From Ideonella sp. (GTDB lineage Bacteria; Pseudomonadota; Gammaproteobacteria; Burkholderiales; Burkholderiaceae_C): a stretch of 64,000 bases of DNA. The notes under the pieces are model-generated. The model searched no databases and was not told where the DNA came from. It saw only the letters and a program-made list of their open reading frames with translations. The translations under genes and the position numbers were made by a program. This document shows positions 31,043 to 39,273 of the stretch, one piece after another (positions within the stretch are counted from its first letter, which is position 1; every line of letters starts with the position of its first letter). The stretch spans positions 310,001 to 374,000 of the forward strand of contig JADKIA010000030.1 of NCBI GenBank assembly GCA_016721465.1, written 5' to 3'.

Positions 31043-32707
31043 ATGAAACTGCGCAGATCGTTCACCTGGGTGCTGCTGGTGTTGGTGGGGCTGGCGGCCT
31101 TGGCCTATGCCAATCGCCTGCTCCTGCTCCAGTACTCGCTCGGCTGGTACACCGACTTCCGCTTCCCCCGGGAGGCCAATCACCCGGTGCCCTGGCAAGC
31201 CGGGCCGGCGAGCGCCGACCGGCCGGCCTCGCAACGCCCGCCCAACATCGTCGTGATCCTGGCCGACGACCTGGGCATCAACGATGTCACCACCCATGGC
31301 GGTGGCCGCGCTGCCGAGGGCGTGCCCACGCCCAACATCGACGCGATTGCGCGAGCCGGGGTCGCCTTCGACAACGGCTATGCCGGCGCGCCGGTGTGCA
31401 CGGTCTCGCGCGCCGCCTTGCTGACCGGGCGCTACCCGTGGCGCTTCGGGGTCGAGTTCACGCCCACGCCGGGGGCCATGGGTCGCGTGGCGGGCGTGAT
31501 GTATGCCGAGCCGAACCGCCTGCACACCGTTCAGGTCGACAAGGCCAAGGCCGGGCAGATCAAGGATTTCAACGAGCTGGGCATGCCGCCGTCAGAGGTG
31601 ACCATCGCCGAGTTGCTCAAGCCGCGCGGCTACCACACCATCCACATCGGCAAGTGGCACCTGGGCAGCACGCCGGAGATGCGGCCCAACAACCAGGGCT
31701 TCGACGAAACGCTGTTCATGGAGAGCGGCTTGTACCTGCCCGAGAAGGACCCCAGGGTGGTCAACTCCAAGCAGGATTTCGACCCGATCGACCGTTTCCT
31801 GTGGCCCAACATGCGCTACGGCGTGAGCTACAACGGGGGCCAGTGGTTCGAGCCCGGCAAATACCTGACCGACTACTACACCGACGAGGCGGTCACCGCG
31901 ATTGAGCGCAACAAGCACCGCCCCTTCCTGTTGTATCTGGCGCATTGGGGCGTGCACACGCCGCTGCAGGCCAGCAAGGCCGACTACGACGCGCTGCCTC
32001 AGATCACGGATCACCGCCGGCGCGTGTACGGCGCCATGATCCGTGCGGTCGACCGCAGTGTCGGTCGCGTGATGCAGGCCCTGCGCGAGGCCGGGCTGGA
32101 GGAGAACACGATCGTGGTCTTTGCCAGCGACAACGGCGCGCCGGGCTACATCGGGCTGCCCGAGGTCAACCGGCCGTACCGCGGCTGGAAGCTCACGCTG
32201 TTTGAGGGCGGCCTGCGCGTGCCCTACGTGGCGCAGTGGCCGGGACGCATACAGGCCGGCTCGCGCTACCGCGCGCCCATGTCCAACATCGATCTGCTGC
32301 CCACGCTGGCGGCCGCGGCCGGTGCCACCCCGCCGAGCGACCGGGTGATCGATGGCGTCAACCTGCTGCCCTACCTGGCGGCAGGCGGCCCGGTGCAGCC
32401 GGCGCGCCCACTGTTCTGGCGCGATGGACCCTACCGCGCCGTGCTGGACCAGGGATGGAAGCTGATCGTGGCCGAGCGGCCGCGCAAGGACTGGCTGTTC
32501 AATCTGGCGGTCGATCCGACCGAGAAGCACAACCTCGCTGCGAGCGAGCCGCAAAGGCTGGCGCAGTTGCGCGCCCTGTTGACGGCGCACCACGCCGGAC
32601 TGCCGGCGCCGCTGTGGCCGACCTTCATCGAGGTGCCGATCCTGATCGACAAGACACTCGACCAGAAGGAAGCGCCGGACGATGAATACGCCTATTGGTA
32701 CAACTGA
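31043..32707 (+). CDS. Membrane-anchored type I sulfatase with atypical active-site motif
   Basis: 554 residues. The N-terminal helix (about 8-24, without a clear cleavage site) suggests an inner-membrane anchor with the catalytic domain in the periplasm. Metal ligands are D75/D76 (ILADDLG), with IGKWHLG and FASDNGAPG further on, all sulfatase hallmarks. The formylglycine motif is C119-T-V-S-R followed by LLTG: Val replaces the Pro of the C-x-P-x-R consensus. The cysteine is present, but whether it is matured by FGE is uncertain. AGGGG lies upstream of the ATG. It ends 18 nt from the convergent tetR stop. Family activity is sulfate ester hydrolysis; the substrate is unknown. Confidence 0.88.
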   Translation: MKLRRSFTWVLLVLVGLAALAYANRLLLLQYSLGWYTDFRFPREANHPVPWQAGPASADRPASQRPPNIVVILADDLGINDVTTHGGGRAAEGVPTPNIDAIARAGVAFDNGYAGAPVCTVSRAALLTGRYPWRFGVEFTPTPGAMGRVAGVMYAEPNRLHTVQVDKAKAGQIKDFNELGMPPSEVTIAELLKPRGYHTIHIGKWHLGSTPEMRPNNQGFDETLFMESGLYLPEKDPRVVNSKQDFDPIDRFLWPNMRYGVSYNGGQWFEPGKYLTDYYTDEAVTAIERNKHRPFLLYLAHWGVHTPLQASKADYDALPQITDHRRRVYGAMIRAVDRSVGRVMQALREAGLEENTIVVFASDNGAPGYIGLPEVNRPYRGWKLTLFEGGLRVPYVAQWPGRIQAGSRYRAPMSNIDLLPTLAAAAGATPPSDRVIDGVNLLPYLAAGGPVQPARPLFWRDGPYRAVLDQGWKLIVAERPRKDWLFNLAVDPTEKHNLAASEPQRLAQLRALLTAHHAGLPAPLWPTFIEVPILIDKTLDQKEAPDDEYAYWYN

Positions 32708-32725
32708 GCGTCCAATGCCTGGTCT

Positions 32726-33358
32726 TCAGCGATCGGGTCGGGCCGGCATCTGGCGCTCGATCAGGTAGTCGGCGATCAGGCTGCGGATGTAGTCTGCCAC
32801 GCGTGCCGTGCTGGCCGGCCGGGCCAGGGCCTGGATGCCACCGGTGATGGCCAGGTAGAACACCACGGCCAGGTCGGTGGCGGATTTCTGGCTGCCGGTC
32901 AGGCGCAGGAACTTGGACTCGAACAGCGACATGCGCGACTCGTCCACCTCGACCAGCATCTTGGCCACCTCGGGGTCGCGTCGGCCCAGGCCGCGCAGCG
33001 CCAGCTCGAAGCGCATGGCCTTCACATCGGCGCCGCCGCGGGCGAGCGCCACGTCCAGCAGGTGCATCAGATCGGCCTTGGCGTCGTTGGTGCTCTCGGC
33101 CTGCAATGCCAGGTCCGCATCGATCTCGCGACGCAGCCAGCGCTGCAGCATGGCGCTGAGCAACTCGGCATGGTCGGCGAAGTGCCAATAGAAGCTGCCG
33201 CGGGTGACGCCCAGCTGGTCGGCCAGCGTGAGCACGCGGACCTTGTCGAAGCCGCCTTCGGCCACCGCCGCGTAGGCCGCGTCCAGCCAATCGTCGCGAC
33301 CCAGCCGCGAACCTTCCGCCACCGTCTTCACCTTGGCTGTCTTCCTGGCCGCTTTCAT
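32726..33358 (-). CDS. TetR-family transcriptional regulator
   Basis: 210 residues. The N-terminal helix-turn-helix domain spans about 20-70 (FDKVRVLTLADQLGVTRGSFYWHFADHAELLSAML), matching the TetR recognition-helix pattern. The C-terminal ligand-binding domain (about 85-205) is helical and similar in style to regulators of hydrophobic-compound catabolism. It lies between the two halves of the sulfatase island and is transcribed away from the downstream half, the usual layout for a local repressor. Candidate operators are the inverted repeats at 33441-33468 and 30376-30389. Confidence 0.9.
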   Translation of the reverse strand: MKAARKTAKVKTVAEGSRLGRDDWLDAAYAAVAEGGFDKVRVLTLADQLGVTRGSFYWHFADHAELLSAMLQRWLRREIDADLALQAESTNDAKADLMHLLDVALARGGADVKAMRFELALRGLGRRDPEVAKMLVEVDESRMSLFESKFLRLTGSQKSATDLAVVFYLAITGGIQALARPASTARVADYIRSLIADYLIERQMPARPDR

Positions 33359-33440
33359 TGAAACTCCGCTCGAAACGTCGGCGTGGCAGCGGCTGCGGAC
33401 GCCAGTGAATACCCTGAACAGACACCCCTGTGTGGGGCGC

Positions 33441-33468
33441 TACATTGCCGTGTCCATGCACCAGTGTA
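33441..33468. promoter_or_regulatory. Imperfect inverted repeat in the tetR promoter region
   Basis: TACATTG-N14-CAGTGTA: the arms match at 6 of 7 positions and their centres are about two helical turns apart. It lies in the 170-nt region between tetR and the rightward small ORF. The right arm is the inverse of TACACTG, found also at 30376-30389. It is a candidate autoregulatory operator for the TetR protein. Confidence 0.35.
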
Positions 33469-33528
33469 CGGAAGGTGCGGAGCGAAGCCAAATCGGTTCC
33501 ATCGGTGTGCCCTCACGGAGTGCCAATC

Positions 33529-33669
33529 ATGCACAAGAACGATTCGACGATGGGTGCGAGCCACCGGCACGGGCTGCTGCCCTGTGCAGCCGGTGCGGCC
33601 TTGCTGCTGGTGAGCATGGGCGCGCTGGTGGCCGAGACGGTGCAACTGCGCTTCATCAAGGCCTGGTGA
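33529..33669 (+). CDS. Small single-pass membrane peptide (46 aa)
   Basis: Short reading frame with a good ribosome binding site (ACGGAG, 8 nt before the ATG at 33529). The peptide has a polar His-containing start, one hydrophobic helix (about residues 16-36, LLPCAAGAALLLVSMGALVA) and a short basic end (RFIKAW). No family recognised. It faces tetR and precedes the DsbA-like gene by 61 nt. Coding status rests on the RBS, the helix and its position, not on homology. Confidence 0.45.
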   Translation: MHKNDSTMGASHRHGLLPCAAGAALLLVSMGALVAETVQLRFIKAW

Positions 33670-33730
33670 GCGTGTTGCCGGCGCCGCCCGGCGCACATTG
33701 GGCGGCGCAACTGCTTTCGGCCTGAGAACG

Positions 33731-35041
33731 ATGTCGATCCGCTCGCTGCTGATGCCCGTGGTCTCTCGGCGCCTGCTGTCGCCGCAGCGGCTGCTGCGAC
33801 AGCGTGCGCGGGCCGAGGCATCTCGCCTGGCCAGGTGCGAGCCCCACCACGTCCACTATTTTCACCAGGCGGATGACCCCTACAGCGCGCTGGTCGCGGG
33901 CATCTTGCCTTGTCTGGTGTCGCGTTATGAAATAGCGCTCGTGCCGCACGTCGTGGGGCCCCCGCCCGACAGCGCCGCTCCAGCGAGAAGCCAGCTCATC
34001 GAATACAGCCGCGTCGATGCGCAGCGCCTGGCCACGCACTGGGGCCTGGACTTTCGCGATCCGGGCAAGCAGCCCGGACCGGCTGCGATCGAGCGTGTCG
34101 AGGGCCAACTGGTCGCAGCGATCGGCCCTGGGCGATTCGCCGAAGTCGCCGGTCCCCTGAGCAAGGCGCTCTGGGACGACGGGGCCGCCGATACGGGCAC
34201 GGCCCCGCTGCCACCGGCAGACCGAGCCGCTGTGCAGGCCCATCGATCCGCATCCAGTGCCTTGCGTCAGAAGTTGGGCCACTACCTGGGCGCCACCTTC
34301 TTCTATGCCGGCGAGTGGTATTGGGGGCTGGACCGTCTGCACCACCTGGAGCAACGGCTGCAGGACCTGGGCGCGCAGCGTGCGGGTGTAACAGGCCCGA
34401 TGTTTGCACCGGCCGCCGACCTGCGCGAGGCGCACGCGGCGGCTGAGGTCTCCCCCATCGACTTCTTCTTCTCGCTGCGCAGCCCCTACTCGGCCATCGT
34501 GGCGCCGCGCGTGTTCGAACTGGGGCGCTTCACCGGCGTGCCGGTGCGCTTGCGCTTCGTGCTGCCGATGGTGATGCGCGGCCTGGCGGTGCCGCGCGAG
34601 AAGCGCCGCTACATCAGCCTGGACGCAGCACGCGAGGCCCGGCTTCGTGGCATGCCGTTCGGGTGTGTCAACGACCCTGTCGGGCGACCGGCCGAGCGCG
34701 GCCTGGCACTGATCCCCGCGGCGCAGCGGCATGGGCTGGGGCAGGCCTATGTGCTGTCCTTCATGCGCGGCGTCTGGGCCGAGGGCATCGATGCCGGTTC
34801 CGACCGCGGCCTGCGACGCATCGCCGAGCGCGCGGGTCTGGCCTGGGCCGATGCCCAGGCGGCGCTCGCCGACGACTCCTGGCGCGCCACCGCAGAGTCC
34901 AACCGGCAAGCCCTGTTCGCCTTGGGCCTGTGGGGGGTGCCATCATTCCAAGTACGCGACCTCGCCGTCTGGGGACAGGACCGCCTCTGGGCGATCCAGG
35001 CGGCGCTGGTCGGCCAAGCCATCGGAGCCCGTCGGCCATGA
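33731..35041 (+). CDS. Fused two-domain DsbA/HCCA-isomerase-like protein
   Basis: 436 residues made of two thioredoxin-fold DsbA-like units (about 35-225 and 235-430), of the kind found in 2-hydroxychromene-2-carboxylate isomerases and kappa GSTs. Neither has CxxC, so disulfide chemistry is unlikely. The second unit begins DFFFSLRSPYSAIVAP, keeping the Ser that binds the glutathione thiol in the family, and has the cis-Pro segment GVPSFQV. The first unit has DDPYS in place of SPYS and GATFFY where the cis-Pro loop is expected, so its active site looks degenerate; it keeps the WYWGLDRLHHLEQRL tail typical of the family. A glutathione-dependent isomerase or transferase acting on an aromatic or related substrate is likely. 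Its stop overlaps the next start (ATGA). Confidence 0.82.
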   Translation: MSIRSLLMPVVSRRLLSPQRLLRQRARAEASRLARCEPHHVHYFHQADDPYSALVAGILPCLVSRYEIALVPHVVGPPPDSAAPARSQLIEYSRVDAQRLATHWGLDFRDPGKQPGPAAIERVEGQLVAAIGPGRFAEVAGPLSKALWDDGAADTGTAPLPPADRAAVQAHRSASSALRQKLGHYLGATFFYAGEWYWGLDRLHHLEQRLQDLGAQRAGVTGPMFAPAADLREAHAAAEVSPIDFFFSLRSPYSAIVAPRVFELGRFTGVPVRLRFVLPMVMRGLAVPREKRRYISLDAAREARLRGMPFGCVNDPVGRPAERGLALIPAAQRHGLGQAYVLSFMRGVWAEGIDAGSDRGLRRIAERAGLAWADAQAALADDSWRATAESNRQALFALGLWGVPSFQVRDLAVWGQDRLWAIQAALVGQAIGARRP

Positions 35042-35316
35042 ACCTCATCCTGCGTCTGGCCTGCCTGGCTGCCTTCGTCCTGGCCTTGGCCCACCTCGGC
35101 GGCTTGATGCCGGCGGGCTGGTTCAGCCGCGCACCGATGATCGCGGCCATCCTGCTCGGCCTGCATGCGCTGGAGCTGCTGTTGTTCTTCCGCCATGTGC
35201 GCCTGTACCGCGGCCCGCTGGCGGTGAGCGTGGTGCTGACACTGCTGTTCGGCCTGCTGCATTGGAAGCCCCTCGCGGATGCACAGGCCGCGCGCGCCCG
35301 TGGCGAGTCGGCCTGA
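35038..35316 (+). CDS. Small integral membrane protein (DUF1145-like)
   Basis: 92 residues with about three hydrophobic helices (about 3-22, 34-51, 60-76) and a polar C-terminus. It is coupled to the DsbA-like gene by an ATGA overlap and followed by the sulfatase start after 7 nt, so it is surely co-translated. The layout is reminiscent of DUF1145 (YhhL-type) membrane proteins, but the resemblance is weak. Function unknown. Confidence 0.7.
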   Translation: MNLILRLACLAAFVLALAHLGGLMPAGWFSRAPMIAAILLGLHALELLLFFRHVRLYRGPLAVSVVLTLLFGLLHWKPLADAQAARARGESA

Positions 35317-35323
35317 ACCGCCC

Positions 35324-37093
35324 ATGGCCGTGCCGCTGCGCCACATCGCCATGGCCCTGGTCGGTTGGGGGCTGTGCGCGGCCGCATGGGCGGCGCCGGC
35401 CCGCCCGAACATCGTGCTGTTGCTGGCCGACGACTGGGGCTTCAGCGACGTGGGCGCCTATGGTAGCGAGATCGAGACGCCCAACCTGGACGAACTGGCA
35501 CGGCGCGGCATGCGCTTTTCCAACTTCCATGTCACGGCCTCGTGCTCGCCCACGCGTGCGATGCTGCTGACCGGGGTGGACAACCACCGCAATGGCGTGG
35601 GCAACATGCGCGAGACCATCCCGCAGTCGCACGTGGGACGGCCGGGCTACCTCAGCGTGCTGGACACCAATGTCGTCACCGTGGCCACGCTGCTGCGCGA
35701 CAGTGGCTACCGCACCTACGCGGCGGGCAAGTGGCATGTGGGCAAGGCCCCGCACAACCTGCCGCCCGCGCGCGGCTTCGACCGCTCGCTGGTGCAGGGC
35801 GACAGCGGCTCCGACAACTGGGAGACCGCCAAGCGCTACCTCGATCTGACCGAGCAGGTGGACTGGTTCGAGGACGGCCAGCGCGCGGTCATGCCCGACG
35901 AGTACTACTCGTCGCAGTTCTTCGTCGACAAGGCCATCGACTACATCCGCTCGGGCCAGGGGTCGGGCAAGCCGTTCTTTGCCTATGTCGCCTTCCAGGC
36001 GAACCACATCCCCGTGCAGGCGCCGCAGGCCTTCATCGACAAGTACAAGGGCCGCTACCAGGCCGGCTGGACGGCACTGCGCCAGACGCGGCGCGACCGG
36101 GCCATCGCGCTGGGGCTGATCCCCAAGGACACGCCGATGGTGACCATGAGCACCACGACGGATTGGGATCGGCTCAGCGACGCCGACAAGGCCTACCAGG
36201 CGCGGCGCATGGAGGTATATGCCGCGATGGCCGACGCGATGGACCACCACGTCGGCCGCCTGATCGCGCATCTGAAGGCCAGCGGCGAATACGACAACAC
36301 CGTGTTCGTGTTCCTGTCGGACAACGGCGCCGAAGCGTCCGACCCCTATGCCGTGACCCTGGGGCGCTGGTGGCTGGACCGGCACTACCACCGCGACCTC
36401 GAGCGCCTGGGCGGCAAGGGCAGCTACACCATCATCGGGCCCAGCTGGGCCAGCGCGGCCGCCTCGCCGCTGAGCACCTACAAGTTCTACTCCGGCGAGG
36501 GTGGCATCCGCGTGCCGCTGATCGTCTCCGGCGTGGCCGGCATGCCGCGCAACCAGATCCACCACAGCCTGTCGCACATCAACGACATCGCGCCCACCCT
36601 GCTCGACCTGGCGCAGGTGCCGCGCCCGGGCCGCAGCCACCAGGGCCAGGCCATCGAGCCCATGACCGGCACCAGCCTGCTGCCCGTGCTGATGGGGCAG
36701 GCCCGGCGCGTGCACCCGGACGCTGAAGCCATCGGCTATGAACTGTCGGGCAACCAGGCCCTGTTCAAGGGCGACCTGAAGCTCATCCGCAACATCCCTC
36801 CGGTGGGTGATGGCCAATGGCACCTGTACGACATCCTGCTCGACCCGGGCGAGACCAACGACCTGCAATCCCGGTTGCCCGAGGCCTTTCGGGCCATGCA
36901 GGCCGACTATGCGTCCTGGGCCAAGGCCAACGGGGTGCTGCCCATGCCCGAGGGCTATGACCCGATCCAGCAGGTGCTGATCAACTCGCTCGTCAACGTG
37001 TACGTGCCGCGTTACCGCAACGCTGCCGCGGGCCTGCTGCTGGCCGCCATTGCGCTGGGCTGGGTGGTGGTTCGCCGACGGCGCAGCCGATGA
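35324..37093 (+). CDS. Type I arylsulfatase with C-terminal membrane anchor
   Basis: 589 residues. A signal peptide covers about 1-24 (cleavage near AWA-AP). The formylglycine motif is canonical, C74-S-P-T-R with MLLTG, and metal ligands D36/D37 (LLADDWG), AGKWHVG and LSDNGAEA are present, so it should be active once matured by FGE. The C-terminus ends in a hydrophobic helix (about 565-583, AAAGLLLAAIALGWVVV) and a polybasic RRRRSR tail, an unusual C-terminal anchor that would keep the enzyme at the inner membrane facing the periplasm. Length and style match bacterial arylsulfatases. It is tightly packed behind the small membrane protein. No FGE or anaerobic maturase gene lies in this window. 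Confidence 0.92.
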   Translation: MAVPLRHIAMALVGWGLCAAAWAAPARPNIVLLLADDWGFSDVGAYGSEIETPNLDELARRGMRFSNFHVTASCSPTRAMLLTGVDNHRNGVGNMRETIPQSHVGRPGYLSVLDTNVVTVATLLRDSGYRTYAAGKWHVGKAPHNLPPARGFDRSLVQGDSGSDNWETAKRYLDLTEQVDWFEDGQRAVMPDEYYSSQFFVDKAIDYIRSGQGSGKPFFAYVAFQANHIPVQAPQAFIDKYKGRYQAGWTALRQTRRDRAIALGLIPKDTPMVTMSTTTDWDRLSDADKAYQARRMEVYAAMADAMDHHVGRLIAHLKASGEYDNTVFVFLSDNGAEASDPYAVTLGRWWLDRHYHRDLERLGGKGSYTIIGPSWASAAASPLSTYKFYSGEGGIRVPLIVSGVAGMPRNQIHHSLSHINDIAPTLLDLAQVPRPGRSHQGQAIEPMTGTSLLPVLMGQARRVHPDAEAIGYELSGNQALFKGDLKLIRNIPPVGDGQWHLYDILLDPGETNDLQSRLPEAFRAMQADYASWAKANGVLPMPEGYDPIQQVLINSLVNVYVPRYRNAAAGLLLAAIALGWVVVRRRRSR

Positions 37094-37166
37094 GCAGCGG
37101 CTGCCCCAGGGTCGGCCGCGGCAGCGCCGGTGCGGCGTCTGAGCCTTCAACATCACGAGGCATACC

Positions 37167-38243
37167 ATGAGCTTTCGCCGCTTCGCCGCACGGGCCATCG
37201 TCGGGGTTGCATTACTGGCCGCGGGCGCCTGGATCTTTCGCGGGCCATTGAGCGTGGCCGTGGCCCAGCGCATCGTGGTGGGTCGACTCGCGGCCGATGC
37301 CCTGAACGAGCTGCCCGATGGGCTTCACGTGGGGCTTTGCGGCGCGGGCTCGCCGTTCCCGGACGATCGGCGGGCAGGCCCCTGCACAGTGGTGGTGGTC
37401 GGAAAGCGATTGTTCGTCTTCGATGCGGGCAGTGGCGCCTCGCGCAACATCGGCAAGCTGGGCTTTGTGCAAGGGCGCATCGAAGCGATCTTTCTCACGC
37501 ACTTCCATTCGGACCACATCGACGGCCTGGGCGAACTGATGCTGCAACGCTGGGTGTCCACGTCCAACTCTGCGCCGGTGCCCGTGTACGGGCCGGCGGG
37601 CGTCGAGGCCGTGGTGGCGGGACTGATGCAGGCCTATGCGTTGGACCAGCACTACCGCGTGGCCCACCACGGTGAGGCCACGGTGCCTTCGAGCGGGTTT
37701 GGCGGTGCGGCCAGGCCGTTCCAGATCGGTGTCGAAGGGCGCGTGGTGGTGCTGAAGGATGCCGACCTGGAGATCGTCGCCTTCCTGGTGGATCACGCGC
37801 CGATCCACCCGGCGGTGGGCTACCGCATCAGCTACAAGGGTCGCACGGTCGTGCTCAGCGGCGACACGAAGAAGTCCGCTTCCGTCCAGCGCGAGGCGGC
37901 AGGGGTGGACCTGCTGGTGCACGAGGCGCTGTCCGCGCCCCTGGTGCGCCTGCTCGGTGACGGTGCGGGGCAGGCGGGCCGCCCGAAACTGCAGAAGATC
38001 TTGGCCGACATCCTCAACTACCACGCCACGCCCGAGGAGGCCGCCGAGACCGCGCGCGACGCCAAGGCGCGCTTCCTGCTGTTCAACCACATCGTCCCGG
38101 CCTTGCCCTTGCCGGGCATGGACCAGGCCTTCGTCGGTGCCGCGGCCGAGCGCTACAGCGGGCCCATGCGCGTGGGCACCGACGGCGACTTCATCAGCCT
38201 GCCGGCCGGCTCCACGCAGATCGACGTCGGTCGCCGCTTCTGA
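37167..38243 (+). CDS. Membrane-anchored MBL-fold hydrolase (RNase Z/AtsA-like)
   Basis: 358 residues. An N-terminal hydrophobic helix (about 9-27) is followed by a metallo-beta-lactamase domain with THFHSDH (H112, H114, D116, H117), LSGDTKKS and a final HIVPALP segment. The pattern with VGLCGAGSPFPD and FDAGSGASRNI is that of the RNase Z-related exported hydrolases, a group that includes the AtsA arylsulfatase. In the middle of a sulfatase cluster, a sulfate-ester or lactone hydrolase is a reasonable guess, but not shown. It is 73 nt after the sulfatase and 14 nt before the dehalogenase. Confidence 0.85.
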   Translation: MSFRRFAARAIVGVALLAAGAWIFRGPLSVAVAQRIVVGRLAADALNELPDGLHVGLCGAGSPFPDDRRAGPCTVVVVGKRLFVFDAGSGASRNIGKLGFVQGRIEAIFLTHFHSDHIDGLGELMLQRWVSTSNSAPVPVYGPAGVEAVVAGLMQAYALDQHYRVAHHGEATVPSSGFGGAARPFQIGVEGRVVVLKDADLEIVAFLVDHAPIHPAVGYRISYKGRTVVLSGDTKKSASVQREAAGVDLLVHEALSAPLVRLLGDGAGQAGRPKLQKILADILNYHATPEEAAETARDAKARFLLFNHIVPALPLPGMDQAFVGAAAERYSGPMRVGTDGDFISLPAGSTQIDVGRRF

Positions 38244-38257
38244 AATCGGAATCCCCC

Positions 38258-39184
38258 ATGCCTGCACTCCCCATCGTCCAGGGCGCGTTGCGCACACCGG
38301 ACGAGCGCTTTGCCGCGCTGCCGGACTTTCCGTACCGGCCGCACTACACCGAAGTGGGCGGCTTGCGCGTGGCCCACATCGACGAGGGGCCGCGCGACGC
38401 GCCGACCGTGCTGCTGATGCATGGCGAGCCGACCTGGTCCTTTCTCTACCGCAAGATGATCCCGGTGCTGTTGCAGGCGGGCTGCCGGGTGGTCGCGCCC
38501 GACCTGGTGGGCTTCGGCCGATCCGACAAGCCGGTGCACCGTGCCGACTACAGCTACCTGAACCATGTGAACTGGATGACGGCGTGGATGGAGGCCAACG
38601 ACCTGCGCCACCTCACCTTGTTCTGTCAGGACTGGGGCTCGCTGATCGGTCTGCGCCTGGCGGCCGAGTCGCCAGCGCGATTCGACCGAATCGTATTGGC
38701 CAATGGTGGACTGCCCACCGGCACCGGCGAGATTCCGCGCGCTTTCAAGATCTGGCGCGCCTTTGCGCGCTACAGCCCCTGGTTTCCGATCGGCCGAATC
38801 GTGCGCAGTGGCTGCGCGATGGGCCTGGACGACGCGGCCGCGGCGGCCTACGACGCACCGTTTCCGACGCGCCGGCATCGCCTGGGCGCGCGACTGTTCC
38901 CTGGCTTCGTGCCAACGACACCCGGCGATCCAGAGCGCGCCAACAACGAGCGCGCCTGGGAGGTGTTCAAGTGCTGGGACAAGCCCTTTCTCACGCTGTT
39001 CAGCAACCGCGATCCGGTCACGCGTGGGGGCCACAAGGTCTGGCAGCAGCTCGTGCCCGGTGCACAGGGCCAGCCCCACGCGGTGACACGCGGCGCCGGG
39101 CATTTCTTGCAGGAAGACAAGGGTGCCGAGGTCGCGGCGGCCATCGCGGCCTTCATCCAGGCCACGCCGACGGCGGTGCGCTGA
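38258..39184 (+). CDS. Haloalkane dehalogenase (HLD-I type alpha/beta hydrolase)
   Basis: 308 residues, the usual length. The nucleophile is D125 in CQDWGS, with the halide-binding W126 beside it. Other hallmarks are HGEPTWSFLYR (oxyanion hole, E57), acid D252 (SNRDPVTRGG) and base H282 (GAGHFLQED). The acid after beta-7 and the Asp nucleophile rather than Ser match haloalkane dehalogenases of subfamily I (DhlA/DhmA). It converts haloalkanes to alcohols and halide in the cytoplasm. Substrate range cannot be predicted; related genes are found in many non-dehalogenating bacteria. It is the last rightward gene of the island. Confidence 0.9.
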   Translation: MPALPIVQGALRTPDERFAALPDFPYRPHYTEVGGLRVAHIDEGPRDAPTVLLMHGEPTWSFLYRKMIPVLLQAGCRVVAPDLVGFGRSDKPVHRADYSYLNHVNWMTAWMEANDLRHLTLFCQDWGSLIGLRLAAESPARFDRIVLANGGLPTGTGEIPRAFKIWRAFARYSPWFPIGRIVRSGCAMGLDDAAAAAYDAPFPTRRHRLGARLFPGFVPTTPGDPERANNERAWEVFKCWDKPFLTLFSNRDPVTRGGHKVWQQLVPGAQGQPHAVTRGAGHFLQEDKGAEVAAAIAAFIQATPTAVR

Positions 39185-39187
39185 ACT

Positions 39188-39263
39188 GGCCGCGACGCGG
39201 CGTTGCCACGCGGCCTGGACAGCCCGGCCCTGGGCACTGGGGCAGGCCCGACGCTTCAGCGTC
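39188..39263. terminator. Convergent-end hairpins
   Basis: Two inverted repeats between convergent genes: GGCCGCG-N14-CGCGGCC (39188-39215) and GACGCT-TC-AGCGTC (39250-39263). Neither has a T-tract, so they could serve as Rho-assisted or weak intrinsic ends for the dehalogenase and acyl-CoA synthetase transcripts. Confidence 0.3.
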
Positions 39264-39273
39264 CCGGCGCGGA

